A DNA stretch of 64,000 bases from Saccharopolyspora galaxeae (GCF_016526145.1 NZ_JADDUE010000011.1:62001-126000); one strand, 5' to 3'. Shown: positions 33,138-44,140, counted from the first letter of the stretch. Numbers and translations: made by a program. Notes: a model not told the origin generated them from the sequence alone.

Positions 33138-33506
33138 TCAGCGGCTCGCCTGCAGGCGCTCGTCGAGCGCGTCCAGGTCCGGGAGGAACCACACGTGCCT
33201 GGCGCGGTTGGATTCGCGGACGAGGGCGCGCAGGGCGGAGCTGGCCGCCAGGTGCGGTGTGATGTCGCCGATGATCGCCAGGCGCACTCCGTAGCTGGTG
33301 AACTTCTGCATGATGGCGCCGGCGAGGCCGGTTTCCAGGGTGAAGAAGCGTTCGTCGAGGCGCTGGGCGGGTACGGCCACGGTGTCGCCGCCGAAGTAGG
33401 TCGCGCTGATGAGGTCGAGTGCGTCTTGTTCGGTGGTCACGGGCGGTCCGCTCGGGTCGCAGACGAGTACCTGGGCACCGGAGCGTTCTTGCAGCGTGTC
33501 GGGCAT
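33138..33506 (-). CDS. DUF4180-family protein
   Basis: A 122-residue protein containing ALDLISATYFGGDTVAVPAQ, RLDERFFTLETGLAGAIMQK, FTSYGVRLAIIGDI and SNRARHVWFLPDLDALDERL. This is the DUF4180 pattern: a small alpha/beta protein often found next to regulators and of unknown function. The ATG at 33506 has GGGAAGGAAG upstream. In-frame sequence further upstream is low-complexity and crosses the broken methyltransferase, so it is excluded. Confidence 0.75.
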   Translation of the reverse strand: MPDTLQERSGAQVLVCDPSGPPVTTEQDALDLISATYFGGDTVAVPAQRLDERFFTLETGLAGAIMQKFTSYGVRLAIIGDITPHLAASSALRALVRESNRARHVWFLPDLDALDERLQASR

Positions 33507-33661
33507 CGTCGCTTCCTTCCCGGATCGGGTGCGCTGTTGCGATGGAGGTTCAAGGTAGAGCGCGTCGGCTCGTCCGCAGTAGCCGTTTTTCGTCGTTGCC
33601 CGGCACCGTCGAAATTCGATGGCGCGGGTCTGTTCTGCGCCGCCTTCTCGACGACGAGTCG

Positions 33662-35235
<1,574 letters not shown>

Positions 35236-35257
35236 GTTCGCGGTTTTCGCTCCAGGA

Positions 35258-35291
35258 GGGGCCGCGTCCTTGCGGGGACGCGGCCCCTTTT
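35258..35291 (+). terminator. Rho-independent terminator after mdh
   Basis: GGGGCCGCGTCC pairs with GGACGCGGCCCC (12 bp) around TTGCGG and is followed by TTTT. It starts 22 bp after the mdh stop and may also serve the convergent gene. Confidence 0.9.
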
Positions 35292-35306
35292 GTGTGCGGT
35301 GGGTGT

Positions 35307-36443
35307 TCAGGGCAGGTAGGGCGCGTGCAGGTCGTCGACGGAGAACATGAGTTCGTGGCGGTGTCCGAACAGTTCGGCGGCGCGGGTGACGTGGTGGCGC
35401 ATGGCGGTGTCGAAGTCGGCGTGGCCGCTGCAGAGCCATTCGGCGCCGCGGAGCAGTTCGGGTAGGTCTTCGGTGATGCGGTCGGCGCACATCGACGGTG
35501 CGCGGGGTCCTTCGTCGTCGACGGGGTCGGGCTGGTTGCCGAGCATGAGGTAGCAGGGGTAGCGGTCGATGTCGGGTAGTACGGAGTAGAACGGGACGCC
35601 GGGGTTGAAGTAGTACTCGGCCCAGTCGTTGCCTGCCAGGACGAGCCAGGGTGTTCCGGCGGCCATGGCGGCGAATCCGAATCCGGTGTGCGGCGACAGC
35701 AGTAGGTCGCAGCGTTGCAGTGCGGCCAGTTGCCGGTCGAGTCCGACGTCGACGGCCCAGGTGGTGCTGGGTGCTTCGGCGGCGAGGGCGTCGTATTCGG
35801 CGGTGCTGAATCCGGTGGTGCTGCGGCCGTCTTCGGTGTGTTTGCCCAGTAGGCAGATGCGGGCGTGTGGCCACCTGTCGGTGAGGGTGCGCAGGATGCG
35901 TCGCCATGCGGTCGTCGTTGGGTAGCGCCAGCGTTGGGCGCTGCCGCCGGGCAGTACGGCGATGGTGGGTTCGTCGATTTCGGGGAGTTGGTGGCGGGCC
36001 CAGTCGTGCGCGTCGGCGGACGGGTTGAGGTGCAGCCGGTTTCCGGGTTGGTAGGCCGGTTGTGGTGCGCCGATGACGGTGTGCGCGTTGCGGGCGCGGA
36101 AGTGCTCGCTGCTTTGCCGGTAGTACTCGCGCAGGCCGGGGAACAGTTCGTGCTGCCAGGTTTGGTGTCCGCGGGGGTCGTCGATGACCCAGTCCCAGTC
36201 GCGCGGGATGTGTGCGGCGATTCCGGCTGCGGGTGGGGTGAACACGTCGAGGTCCACTGTGTACAGCTCGTCGATGTGGCTGCACCGGTGTGCGAGGTCG
36301 ACGGCGGTGTCGGCGCTGAGTACGAGGCCGATGCGGCGTTGCGGGTCGGCCCGGCGGTAGCCGAGGCAGTACTGGAGTGCTTCGACGGCGTGGCCGACCG
36401 GGTGGCAGTAGACGAAGTTGACGAGCACGGATTCGTCGCTCAT
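35307..36443 (-). CDS. GT-B fold glycosyltransferase-like protein (GT9-like)
   Basis: A 378-residue protein. The C-terminal half has PTIAVLPGGSAQRWRYPTTT, HARICLLGKHTEDGRSTTGF and LLLSPHTGFGFAAMAAGTPW, like the nucleotide-binding half of heptosyltransferase-type GT9 enzymes. The N-terminal half has NFVYCHPVGHAVEALQYCL and WDWVIDDPRG. No signal peptide is present. Actinomycetes lack the lipopolysaccharide substrate of classic GT9 enzymes, so the acceptor is unknown; an epimerase gene at 37217 nearby hints at sugar metabolism. Confidence 0.65.
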   Translation of the reverse strand: MSDESVLVNFVYCHPVGHAVEALQYCLGYRRADPQRRIGLVLSADTAVDLAHRCSHIDELYTVDLDVFTPPAAGIAAHIPRDWDWVIDDPRGHQTWQHELFPGLREYYRQSSEHFRARNAHTVIGAPQPAYQPGNRLHLNPSADAHDWARHQLPEIDEPTIAVLPGGSAQRWRYPTTTAWRRILRTLTDRWPHARICLLGKHTEDGRSTTGFSTAEYDALAAEAPSTTWAVDVGLDRQLAALQRCDLLLSPHTGFGFAAMAAGTPWLVLAGNDWAEYYFNPGVPFYSVLPDIDRYPCYLMLGNQPDPVDDEGPRAPSMCADRITEDLPELLRGAEWLCSGHADFDTAMRHHVTRAAELFGHRHELMFSVDDLHAPYLP

Positions 36444-36543
36444 GGCTGCACGCTATCCGGCGGCGCGAGTGGTTTTTGCGGTGTAGGGATCTGCGGCGGC
36501 CGGGTAGCCGTGGTGCGGCCGAAACGAGGTGAGGAGGTAAGCG

Positions 36544-36795
36544 ATGCTGCCCAGGGACGAGCGTCGCCGCATCGAGCAGATCGAGAAGGGGTTGAGCATG
36601 CAGGACCCCGAATTCGCGGATCGGTTGCGGCAGGCGGAGCTGCCTGGGCGGTCGCGGGTTCGGCTGGTGCTGGGGGTCGCTTCGGCGGTGCTCGCGGTGT
36701 TGTGCATGTTGCTCGGTGAGGTGGCGGGTTTCCTGCTCACCGGGGTGTTGGCGGCGTTGTTGCTGAGTTTGCGCGGGTGGCGGTTGGTGGCGTGA
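36544..36795 (+). CDS. DUF3040 small membrane protein
   Basis: An 83-residue protein beginning MLPRDERRRIEQIEKGLSMQ, DPEFADRLRQAE, followed by two hydrophobic helices (LVLGVASAVLAVLCMLLGEV and FLLTGVLAALLLSL). This is the standard actinobacterial DUF3040 architecture: a cytoplasmic charged head and a two-helix membrane tail. GAGGTGAGGAGG precedes the ATG. Its function is unknown. Confidence 0.85.
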   Translation: MLPRDERRRIEQIEKGLSMQDPEFADRLRQAELPGRSRVRLVLGVASAVLAVLCMLLGEVAGFLLTGVLAALLLSLRGWRLVA

Positions 36796-36802
36796 GTGCG
36801 GT

Positions 36803-37111
36803 TCACGGGCGCCAGCGGGGGCGGTATCCGGGGCGGTCGGCGTAGGGCAGGCCGAGCAGGGCGCGGGTGGCGCAGCCGCGTTCGTCTTCGGGGGGATAGA
36901 CCTGTCCGAGTTCGTCGCAAGGTCCGTCGCCGGAGCCGCATTGCTGGTGCACCCGCAGCAGGCGGGTTTTGAGTTCGCATTCGCGGAAGCCGCGGTGGAC
37001 GCTGAGATCGCAGCGTTTCGCGGTTCCGGATTCCTCGTGTTCCCGCTTCCAGCGCAGCAGTTCCAGATCGATGTTGATCTGTCGCCGGAGGAATTCGGCG
37101 AAGCGGTTCAT
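36803..37111 (-). CDS. DUF6221-like small protein
   Basis: A 102-residue protein beginning MNRFAEFLRRQINIDLELLR and ending LLGLPYADRPGYRPRWRP, the end typical of actinobacterial DUF6221 proteins. It has four cysteines, at CDLSV, ECELK and around QQCGSGDGPCDE. The start at 37111 gives the expected FAEFL N-terminus. The gene is convergent with DUF3040, 7 bp apart. Function unknown. Confidence 0.65.
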   Translation of the reverse strand: MNRFAEFLRRQINIDLELLRWKREHEESGTAKRCDLSVHRGFRECELKTRLLRVHQQCGSGDGPCDELGQVYPPEDERGCATRALLGLPYADRPGYRPRWRP

Positions 37112-37216
37112 CCTGCCCCCCGCCACGGTGCTTTTCGCCGGTGCCGCGGTGTTGCGGCCTGTCCTGGCTGGGACCGCTGTGTGGTCGGTTCGTGACGCGG
37201 TGCGCACGGTTCGGGT

Positions 37217-38020
37217 TCACGGTTCGGGGTGGGTCCAGCCGAGCAGCCGGTGGGCTTTGCGGCAGTCGTAGAAGCCGCGGTTGCCGGGCAGGTCGGTGCG
37301 CAGCGGTACGTGTGGCCAGTGCTGGGCGGCCAGTTGTGCCGAGGGTGTTTCGGAGATGGTGTCGGCGGCGACGATGTTGATGATCTCGTGGCCGTGCCAG
37401 TCGGGGTGCAGTGCGGCCAGGACGGCTTGTCCGACGGCGTCGCCGCGCACGTAGCCCCAGAGGTGGTTGATGACCACGTCGGGGCCGGGGCGGTCGGCGA
37501 TGGCGCTGCGGCGGTCGGTGGTCACGCCGTGCAGGCGCAGGCTGGCGATGCTCAGTTCGGGGTGGCGGCGGGCGAGGCTGTCGGCTTGGGCTTCGGCGAT
37601 CCATTTCGACAGGCTGTAGGGGTCTTCGTTGTAGGTCGGGTGCCGCTCGTCGACCGGGAAGTAGTCGTAGTGGGCGCGGCGGCTGTAGGCGCCACCGACG
37701 GCGTTGATGCTGGAGGCGGTGCAGATCTTGGTGATGCCGTGTTCGGCCGCGACGGTCAGGGCGTTGTAGCTGGCCACGACGTTGGTGTGGTGCACGGTGG
37801 CCGGGTCGGCGACGTGCGGGGAGCGCAGGCCGGCCAGGTGCACGATGGCGTCGGCGCCGTCCACGGCCGCGGACAGGTCGTCGTGGTCGCAGGCGTCGGC
37901 GAGCACGGTGGCGGTGCCGGGGGTTTTGTCGATGGCGCGCACGTGGTGGCCGGCGTGGGCGAGTTCGCGGGTGACCGCGCGGCCCACCACTCCGTTCGCT
38001 CCGGTGATCGCGATGAGCAT
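37217..38020 (-). CDS. NAD-dependent epimerase/dehydratase (extended SDR, uronate dehydrogenase-like)
   Basis: A 267-residue extended short-chain dehydrogenase. The NAD loop is ITGANGVVGRAVTRELA at residues 5-21, IVHLAGLRSPH follows, catalytic Ser lies in ICTASSINAVGG, and Tyr/Lys are in DPYSLSKWIAE near 136. FPVDERHPTYNEDPYSLSK and a C-terminal GFYDCRKAHRLLGWTHPEP resemble uronate dehydrogenases. The likely role is sugar or uronate oxidation or epimerisation. It is divergent from a secreted amidase gene. Confidence 0.8.
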   Translation of the reverse strand: MLIAITGANGVVGRAVTRELAHAGHHVRAIDKTPGTATVLADACDHDDLSAAVDGADAIVHLAGLRSPHVADPATVHHTNVVASYNALTVAAEHGITKICTASSINAVGGAYSRRAHYDYFPVDERHPTYNEDPYSLSKWIAEAQADSLARRHPELSIASLRLHGVTTDRRSAIADRPGPDVVINHLWGYVRGDAVGQAVLAALHPDWHGHEIINIVAADTISETPSAQLAAQHWPHVPLRTDLPGNRGFYDCRKAHRLLGWTHPEP

Positions 38021-38132
38021 GGGTTCCTCCGCAGGTGCTTCCCCGGTGATGTCGCAATTTGGAGCTGGCGGGTTTTAGCCAGGAATTCACGTGGGCGGGG
38101 TTCTGGCGGGCAGGCTCTGCTTCCTAGGTTCA

Positions 38133-38156
38133 GCCGCGATCTTCGCCGATCGCGGC
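38133..38156 (+). promoter_or_regulatory. 9-bp hairpin in the leader of the amidase gene
   Basis: GCCGCGATC-TTCGCC-GATCGCGGC is a perfect 9-bp stem ending 20 bp before the ATG at 38177. It leaves the GGGAGGG ribosome-binding site free and could stabilise the mRNA or modulate translation. Confidence 0.45.
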
Positions 38157-38176
38157 GTCCACTGGGAGGGAACACC

Positions 38177-39304
38177 ATGCCACGCATCCCCGCTGTGCCC
38201 CGGCGCACCCTGCTGACCGGGACGTTGGCCGTTACCGCTAGCACTGCCCTGCCCGCTACCGCGCTGTCCGCTAACGAGCCGCCTGCTGCTGGGGCGGGGT
38301 TGCCGGTGGCGGCTCCGTCGATCTCGGGAACGTCGGATTGGGACGCCCGCTCCGCCGACGGGAGCATCGAGGTCCTCGACAGCAAGCCGAACAAGATCAT
38401 CGTGCATCACACCGCGACCGCCAACAGTTCCGACACCTCGCAGTCGCACGCTTTCGAGCTGGCCCGCCAGATCCAGGACTTCCACATGGATTCCAACGGG
38501 TGGAGCGACACCGGGCAGAACTTCACCAACACCCGCGGCGGTCATCGGCTCGAGGGCAGGCACAAGAGCCTCGCGGCGCTGCAGGCCGGTGATCAGCACG
38601 TGGTGGGTGCGCACGCCGGTGAGCAGAATTCGGTGGCGCTGGGCATCGAGAACGAGGGCACCTACACCAGCGCGTCGGTGCCGGGTGCGTTGTTCGAATC
38701 GTTGACCGAGCTGTGCGCCTACATGGTCGCGCAGTACGGCATCGAGGCCGGTGAGATCTACGGGCACCGGGACTTCATGTCCACCGACTGCCCCGGTGAC
38801 GAGCTCTACGCCAAACTGCCCGAGCTGCGCAGCGCCGTGGCCGCGCGCACGGGGCGTCCCGCGGTGGCGCCGCTGGTGTGGCCGTTGCTGCAACCTGGCG
38901 CGGCCGGGCCGCGAGTCACCGCCGCGCAACTGCTGCTGCGCGCCCGCGGTGCCGGGGACGTTCCGGTGGACGGGGTGTTCGGCGCTGCGACTCAGCAGGC
39001 CGCCGCGCGGTTCCTGCGCGACCGCGGTTTGACCGGTGCTGCGTGCTCGGGCACCCGTGTGGCCGAGCACGGTGTGTTCGGTGGCACGGCTTGGGCGGCG
39101 CTGGCGCCGGTGTTGGCGGTCGACAGTTCCGGGCAGGCGGTGCGTGCCGCGCAGGTGCTGCTGACCGCGCAAGGTCACCACACCGGGCAGGAAACGCGGT
39201 TCGGTGCTCGCACGCGCGCAACGGTGCGGGATGTGCAGGCCGCGCACGAGCTCCCGGCCGATGGAGTGCTCGATGAGGCGACGTGGCTGCGGTTGTTGCA
39301 GTGA
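38177..39304 (+). CDS. Secreted N-acetylmuramoyl-L-alanine amidase (PGRP/amidase_2) with peptidoglycan-binding repeats
   Basis: A 375-residue exported enzyme. The signal peptide MPRIPAVPRRTLLTGTLAVT has an RR-x-LL Tat-like motif. The amidase domain (about 55-225) carries zinc ligands in NKIIVHHTATANSS, EIYGHRDFMSTDCPGDELY (His, then Cys) and HVVGAHAGEQNSVALGIENE. Two peptidoglycan-binding-like segments follow (about 235-375: PLLQPGAAGPRVTAAQLLLR, PADGVLDEATWLRLLQ). It cleaves the bond between muramic acid and the stem peptide in cell-wall turnover. GGGAGGG precedes the ATG. Confidence 0.9.
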   Translation: MPRIPAVPRRTLLTGTLAVTASTALPATALSANEPPAAGAGLPVAAPSISGTSDWDARSADGSIEVLDSKPNKIIVHHTATANSSDTSQSHAFELARQIQDFHMDSNGWSDTGQNFTNTRGGHRLEGRHKSLAALQAGDQHVVGAHAGEQNSVALGIENEGTYTSASVPGALFESLTELCAYMVAQYGIEAGEIYGHRDFMSTDCPGDELYAKLPELRSAVAARTGRPAVAPLVWPLLQPGAAGPRVTAAQLLLRARGAGDVPVDGVFGAATQQAAARFLRDRGLTGAACSGTRVAEHGVFGGTAWAALAPVLAVDSSGQAVRAAQVLLTAQGHHTGQETRFGARTRATVRDVQAAHELPADGVLDEATWLRLLQ

Positions 39305-39369
39305 TCGCACGCGGCGGTGCCGCCCGGGCGAGTCGGCCCGGACGGCACCGCGCGGTGCGTTCCAGCGCC

Positions 39370-39492
39370 TCAGCAGAGGGTGTAGCTCCCCCGATCCGAG
39401 AGCAGGTCGTCGCGGACGAATCCGTAGTGGGTGTCCTTGAACCGCATCCCCAGGTGTTTCAGCGCCCCCCAAGAACGGGACCCATCATTCAT
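39370..39492 (-). CDS. Possible 40-codon ORF
   Basis: A short frame encodes MNDGSRSWGALKHLGMRFKD, THYGFVRDDLLSDRGSYTLC. Composition is unlike the low-complexity shadows nearby and it lies in an otherwise empty 418-bp gap (39305-39722), but there is no ribosome-binding site and no recognisable family. It may be the end of a lost gene. Confidence 0.25.
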   Translation of the reverse strand: MNDGSRSWGALKHLGMRFKDTHYGFVRDDLLSDRGSYTLC

Positions 39493-39722
39493 TCCGGAAT
39501 CGGACCGCGACAATAGCTCTTCGGGGTGAAACCGGGGCGACCGCGAAAAGCCGGAAAGGCGGAATTGCGCATTCCGTTCTCGCGGCGCTGCCCGATCAGC
39601 TATGCGGCTGCTTGGACGCGGCAGGGCGCGATCGGGCATGGTCGGACGGCGTCGCACCACGATGCGGACGCACCGGGCCGGACTCCCCCGGCATCTCGAG
39701 ACCTCCGGAGGGATGCGAACCC

Positions 39723-40937
39723 GTGACCGACCTGCTCCTGCGCTGCGGCAACCTGCTCGACGTCGAATCCGGCGACTACACCGAAGGCGACCTGCTGTGC
39801 GCGGACGGCCGCATCGCCGAAACCGGCCGCGCCCTGACCGCGCCGGAGGGCGCGCGGGTCGTGGACCTGGCCGGCGCGACCGTCCTGCCCGGGCTGATCG
39901 ACGCACACGTGCACGTCACCGCCGCCACCGCCGATCTCGGTGCGCTGCCGTCATGGTCGCCGTCCTACGCCGCCGCGCACGCCGCGCAGATCATGGGGCG
40001 GATGCTCGACCGCGGCTTCACCACCGTCCGGGACGCTTCGGGCGCCGATTTCGGGCTGGCCGATGCGCAGGCAGAAGGTCTGGTCCGCGGGCCGCGGCTG
40101 ATGTTCTGCGGCAAGGCGCTGAGCCAGACCGGCGGGCACGGCGACACCCGCCCGCGCGGCACCCGGGTGCACGACGGGCACTCGTGCTGCGCCGGGCTCG
40201 GGCGGATCGCCGACGGCGTGGACGCGGTGCGCGCCGCGGCCCGCGACGAGCTGCGCAAGGGCGCGCACCACATCAAAGTGATGGCGGGCGGCGGAGTGGC
40301 CTCGCCGACCGACCGCATCGACTCCACCCAGTATTCGACCGGCGAGCTGCGCGCCATCGCCGAGGAAGCCGCGGCCGCGAACCGCTACGTCGCAGCGCAC
40401 GCCTACACCGACCGGTCGGTCAGCCGCGCCCTGCAAGCGGGCATCCGTTCCATCGAGCACGGCAACCTCATCGGTGCGGACAACATCGCCGAATTCCTCG
40501 AGCACGAGGCGTTCCTGGTGCCGACCCTGGTGACCTACTGGGCGTTGCAGGCCGAAGGCCGCGATTTCGGCCTGCCGCAGCAGAGCTGGCGGAAAGTCGA
40601 CGAGGTCCTCGACGCCGGTCTGGCGGCGCTGGAGCTGGCGCACCGCGGTGGCGTGCGGATCGCCTACGGGACCGATCTGCTCGGCGGGATGCACCGGCAC
40701 CAGAACCAGGAATTCCGGATTCGCGGCGAGGTCCAGCCGCCGCTGGAGATCATCCGTTCGGCCACCAGCACCGCCGCCGAGCTGATCGGCATGACCGGGC
40801 GGCTCGGGACGCTGCGCGCGGGAGCGCTGGCCGATCTGGTGGTGCTCGACGGTGACCCATTGGCCGACATCGGGGTGCTGGCCGACCCGGACAACATCCG
40901 CACCGTCGTGCAGCACGGGGTGCTCGTGCGCGGCTAG
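39723..40937 (+). CDS. Amidohydrolase-superfamily hydrolase
   Basis: A 404-residue metal-dependent hydrolase. VLPGLIDAHVHVTAAT holds the HxH pair near residue 60, KGAHHIKVMAGGGVAS supplies the metal-bridging Lys region, and VAAHAYTDRSV, SIEHGNLI and AYGTDLLGGMH the remaining His and Asp ligands. The C-terminus ADLVVLDGDPLADIGVL closes the barrel. Sequence style is that of the Xaa-Pro dipeptidase/imidazolonepropionase-like group, such as organophosphate acid anhydrolase or ochratoxinase relatives. A GTG at 39723 follows GGAGGG. The substrate is unknown. It overlaps the convergent mannosidase by four bases. Confidence 0.85.
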   Translation: MTDLLLRCGNLLDVESGDYTEGDLLCADGRIAETGRALTAPEGARVVDLAGATVLPGLIDAHVHVTAATADLGALPSWSPSYAAAHAAQIMGRMLDRGFTTVRDASGADFGLADAQAEGLVRGPRLMFCGKALSQTGGHGDTRPRGTRVHDGHSCCAGLGRIADGVDAVRAAARDELRKGAHHIKVMAGGGVASPTDRIDSTQYSTGELRAIAEEAAAANRYVAAHAYTDRSVSRALQAGIRSIEHGNLIGADNIAEFLEHEAFLVPTLVTYWALQAEGRDFGLPQQSWRKVDEVLDAGLAALELAHRGGVRIAYGTDLLGGMHRHQNQEFRIRGEVQPPLEIIRSATSTAAELIGMTGRLGTLRAGALADLVVLDGDPLADIGVLADPDNIRTVVQHGVLVRG

Positions 40938-43900
40938 CGTTCTCGCCGGTCGGCGGCCGGGGTGAGCCGCACGGTGACGATCTCGAACGGCCGCAGCCGC
41001 AGCGGGCCGGACCGCAGGTCTTCCGGGCCGGCGTCCTGCAGCGGTCGTTCCAGCAGGTCGGTGCGCGTTGCCGAGGCCACCGGGAACGACGGGCGCACCG
41101 TGGCCGCCGCGCGCCCGCCCAGGGACTCGTACATCCGCACCAGCACGTCGCCGGAGCGGTCATCGGCCAGCTTCACCGATTCGATCACCACTGCCGCGGA
41201 GTCCACCGTCACCAGCGGTGGCACGCTGTTCCCGCCCGCCACGGCCCGCGCGGGCAGGTTGATGCGGTATCCCTCCCGCACCGCCTCGGCGATGTCCGCG
41301 CCCACCACGAGCCCGTAGCGCAGCCGATGCCGTCCGTGGTCGGTTTCCGGGTCCGGGAACCGCGGCGCCCGCAGCAGTGACAGCCGCACCGTGGTCGTCG
41401 TGGCTGCCTCCGGCCCGGTCGATCGGGTGGCTTCGTGGCCGTAGGTGGAGTCGTTGACCACGGCGTGCCCGTAGCCGGTTTCGCCGACGTGCAGCCACCG
41501 GTGCGCGCAGATCTCGAACTTCGCCGCGTCCCACGAGGTGTTGGCGTGCGTGGGCCGGTGCACGTGCCCGAACTGCGTCTCGGCGGCCGAGCGATCGGCG
41601 TGCACGTCCAGCGGGAAGGCCGCTTTGAGCAGCTTCTCGGATTCGTGCCAGTCCACGTCGGTGTCCACCTCGACGGTGCGGGCGCGCAGGCTCACCCGCT
41701 GGATCACCGCGGAGTCCCCGAAACTGCGGGCCACCACTGCCGTGGTGCCGTCGAGTTCGACGCGGTCGGTCTCGGTGAGGTCGCGAACCCGGTGCCGGTA
41801 GAACTCGTCGACGTCCCACGCGTCCCAGGCATTGGGGTGATCCGGGTGCAGCTGCAGCAGGTTGCCTGCCGCGCCCGCGGCCAGCGCCTCCCGGCCGGAC
41901 TCCAGGTCCAGCACCGAGCTCAGCAGTCCGCGCTCGTCGAGCGTGACCCGCAGCAGACCGTTGTCCAGCACCAGCGCCCCGTCCGGTCGTTCGGTGGCGG
42001 TGCTGGCCGCGCGCCCGTCGACCGGGCCTGCGCCGAGCGCGGGCACCCCGTCGCGTTCGTGCGGGGCGGCGTTGAACACCACTTCTCCCCCGCCGCCCGC
42101 GGCCAGTTCCCGCTGTGCGGCGGTGATCAGCTCGGTCAGCTCGCCGATCACCCGCTGATAGGTCGCCTCGGCCTCGCGGTGCACCCACGCGATCGACGAG
42201 CCCGGCAGGATGTCGTGGAACTGGTGCAGCAGCACCGTCTTCCACAACTCGTCGAGCCGTTCGTACGGGTAGTCGCTGCCCAGGCGGATCGCCGCGGTCG
42301 CGCACCACAGCTCGGCCTCGCGCAGCAGGTGCTCGCAGCGCCGGTTGCCCTGCTTGGTGCGGGCCTGCGAGGTGTAGGTGCCGCGGTGCAGCTCCAGGTA
42401 CAGCTCGCCGGACCACACCGCGGGGCCGCGGTGGTCGGCTTCGGCGGCGGTGAAGAACTCCGCAGGGGATTCCAGCCGCACCTTCGGGGAACCTTCCAGC
42501 TCGGCGGTGCGGTAGGCGCGCTCGATCATCTCCCGGGTCGGCCCGCCCCCGCCGTCACCGTGCCCGAACGGCACCAGCGAGCGGGTGGCGAAACCGTGCT
42601 CGGCGAAGTTGCTGCTGGCGTGGGCGAGTTCGGCGCCGGAAAGCTCGGCGTTGTAGGTGTCGGCGGGCGGGAAGTGGGTGAACACCCGCGTGCCGTCGAT
42701 GCCTTCCCACCAGAAGGTGTGGTGCGGGAACTTGTTGGTCTGGTTCCAGGAGATCTTCTGGGTCAGAAACCACCGCGAGCCCGACAGCCGCACCAGCTGC
42801 GGCAGCGCCGCGCTGTAGCCGAACGAATCCGGCAGCCACACCTCCTCGGTCTCCACCCCGAACTTCTCCAGGAAGAACCGCTTGCCGTGGGCGAACTGCC
42901 GCGCCAGCGCCTCCCCACCGGGCATGTTGGTGTCCGACTCCACCCACATGCCGCCGACCGGCACGAACCGTCCGGCCCGCACCTGCTCGCGCACCCGCTC
43001 GAACAGCGCGGGCTGATGGGTTTCCAGCCACGCCAGCTGCTGGGCCTGCGACATGGCGAAGCGCAACTGCGGGTGCTCGCGCATCAGGTCGGTGACGTTG
43101 GCGACGGTGCGGGCGATCTTGCGGACCGTTTCCCGCAACGGCCACAGCCACGCCGAGTCGATGTGGGCGTGCCCGACCGCGGAGATCACGTGCGCGCTGG
43201 CGTGCGCGGGCCGGGCCAGCACCTCGGCGAGCTCGCCGCGCGCGGCCGGTGCGGTAGCGGCGACGTCGTGCAGGTCGAGCCGGTCGAGCATCCGCTCCAA
43301 GGCGCGCAGTATCTCGCCGCGCCGCGGGGAATCCGCGGGCAACTGCCGCATGAGCTGATCGAGCACTTCCGCATCGGCCACCAGCCCGGCCACCGCCTCG
43401 TCGCGCACCGCCAGGTCCGCCCGCGCCAGCCGGTACAGCGCGGCACCGTCCGCGCGCCCGCCCAGCCACGGCGGCGGATCACCGAGCCCGGTCGGGCGGA
43501 AGTCGTGATCGCCGAGGATCAGCGGGTTCGCGGCGGCCTCGACGAACCACACCTGCCGGTGCCCGGCCTGCTCGCCGCGCAGCGGGATGTGGGCGTTGCG
43601 CGGGTTGAGACCCTTGATCGGCACGCCCTCGGCGGTGTGCACGAGCCCTTCGCACTGGAAACCGGGCCGGTCGATGTCGAAACCGAGGTCGACCACCGCC
43701 TCGACCGCGGCACCGGCCCAGGCCTGCGGGACGGTGCCGGACAACCGGAACCACGTCGTGCTCCACGGCGGCCCCCACGGCTCGCCGACCGCGGCGGGAG
43801 CGTAATCGGCGCGCAACGCCTCCTCGACCGCCACCGGCTCCCCCGGCACGTGCCAGACCGCGACATCCAGCGGCACCGAACGGCGGTGGATCGCCGGGCG

Positions 43901-43960
43901 CAGCCGCTCGGCCAGCACCCGCTCGAAGCGTCGTTGCACCACGGCGCGATCGTCGTACAT
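40934..43960 (-). CDS. Alpha-mannosidase, glycoside hydrolase family 38
   Basis: A 1008-residue GH38 enzyme, the usual length for bacterial and fungal cytosolic alpha-mannosidases. Zinc ligands are in GHAHIDSAWLWPLRETV near residue 270; the nucleophile region is WVESDTNMPGGEALARQF near 340; PDSFGYSAALPQLVRLSG and FLTQKISWNQTNKFP follow. The C-terminal beta domains contain the family's LRVTLDERGLLSSV and WDAWDVDEFY. No signal peptide is present, so it acts in the cytoplasm, probably on imported mannosides or internal mannans. It is convergent with, and overlaps, the amidohydrolase. Confidence 0.93.
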   Translation of the reverse strand: MYDDRAVVQRRFERVLAERLRPAIHRRSVPLDVAVWHVPGEPVAVEEALRADYAPAAVGEPWGPPWSTTWFRLSGTVPQAWAGAAVEAVVDLGFDIDRPGFQCEGLVHTAEGVPIKGLNPRNAHIPLRGEQAGHRQVWFVEAAANPLILGDHDFRPTGLGDPPPWLGGRADGAALYRLARADLAVRDEAVAGLVADAEVLDQLMRQLPADSPRRGEILRALERMLDRLDLHDVAATAPAARGELAEVLARPAHASAHVISAVGHAHIDSAWLWPLRETVRKIARTVANVTDLMREHPQLRFAMSQAQQLAWLETHQPALFERVREQVRAGRFVPVGGMWVESDTNMPGGEALARQFAHGKRFFLEKFGVETEEVWLPDSFGYSAALPQLVRLSGSRWFLTQKISWNQTNKFPHHTFWWEGIDGTRVFTHFPPADTYNAELSGAELAHASSNFAEHGFATRSLVPFGHGDGGGGPTREMIERAYRTAELEGSPKVRLESPAEFFTAAEADHRGPAVWSGELYLELHRGTYTSQARTKQGNRRCEHLLREAELWCATAAIRLGSDYPYERLDELWKTVLLHQFHDILPGSSIAWVHREAEATYQRVIGELTELITAAQRELAAGGGGEVVFNAAPHERDGVPALGAGPVDGRAASTATERPDGALVLDNGLLRVTLDERGLLSSVLDLESGREALAAGAAGNLLQLHPDHPNAWDAWDVDEFYRHRVRDLTETDRVELDGTTAVVARSFGDSAVIQRVSLRARTVEVDTDVDWHESEKLLKAAFPLDVHADRSAAETQFGHVHRPTHANTSWDAAKFEICAHRWLHVGETGYGHAVVNDSTYGHEATRSTGPEAATTTTVRLSLLRAPRFPDPETDHGRHRLRYGLVVGADIAEAVREGYRINLPARAVAGGNSVPPLVTVDSAAVVIESVKLADDRSGDVLVRMYESLGGRAAATVRPSFPVASATRTDLLERPLQDAGPEDLRSGPLRLRPFEIVTVRLTPAADRRER

Positions 43961-44140
43961 GCGATCCCCTCCGGTCGGCAGTGTCGATCAGCCTCGCACA
44001 GCGCCGGTGCTCGCGGGATCCACCGATCGCGCAACCGGCCCGTCAGTGCAGGTCACGACGTTCTGCGCCGGGTTGCCGGGGGATGGTCGCGCCCGCATCC
44101 TGGTGCCTTCCCCAGAGGTGAACGACATGCGGAGGAAGCA

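Noticed and set aside
38021-38176. Cyclic di-AMP (ydaO) riboswitch upstream of the cell-wall amidase.
   Set aside because: The 156-bp gap has one 9-bp hairpin but not the conserved multi-stem core of that class.
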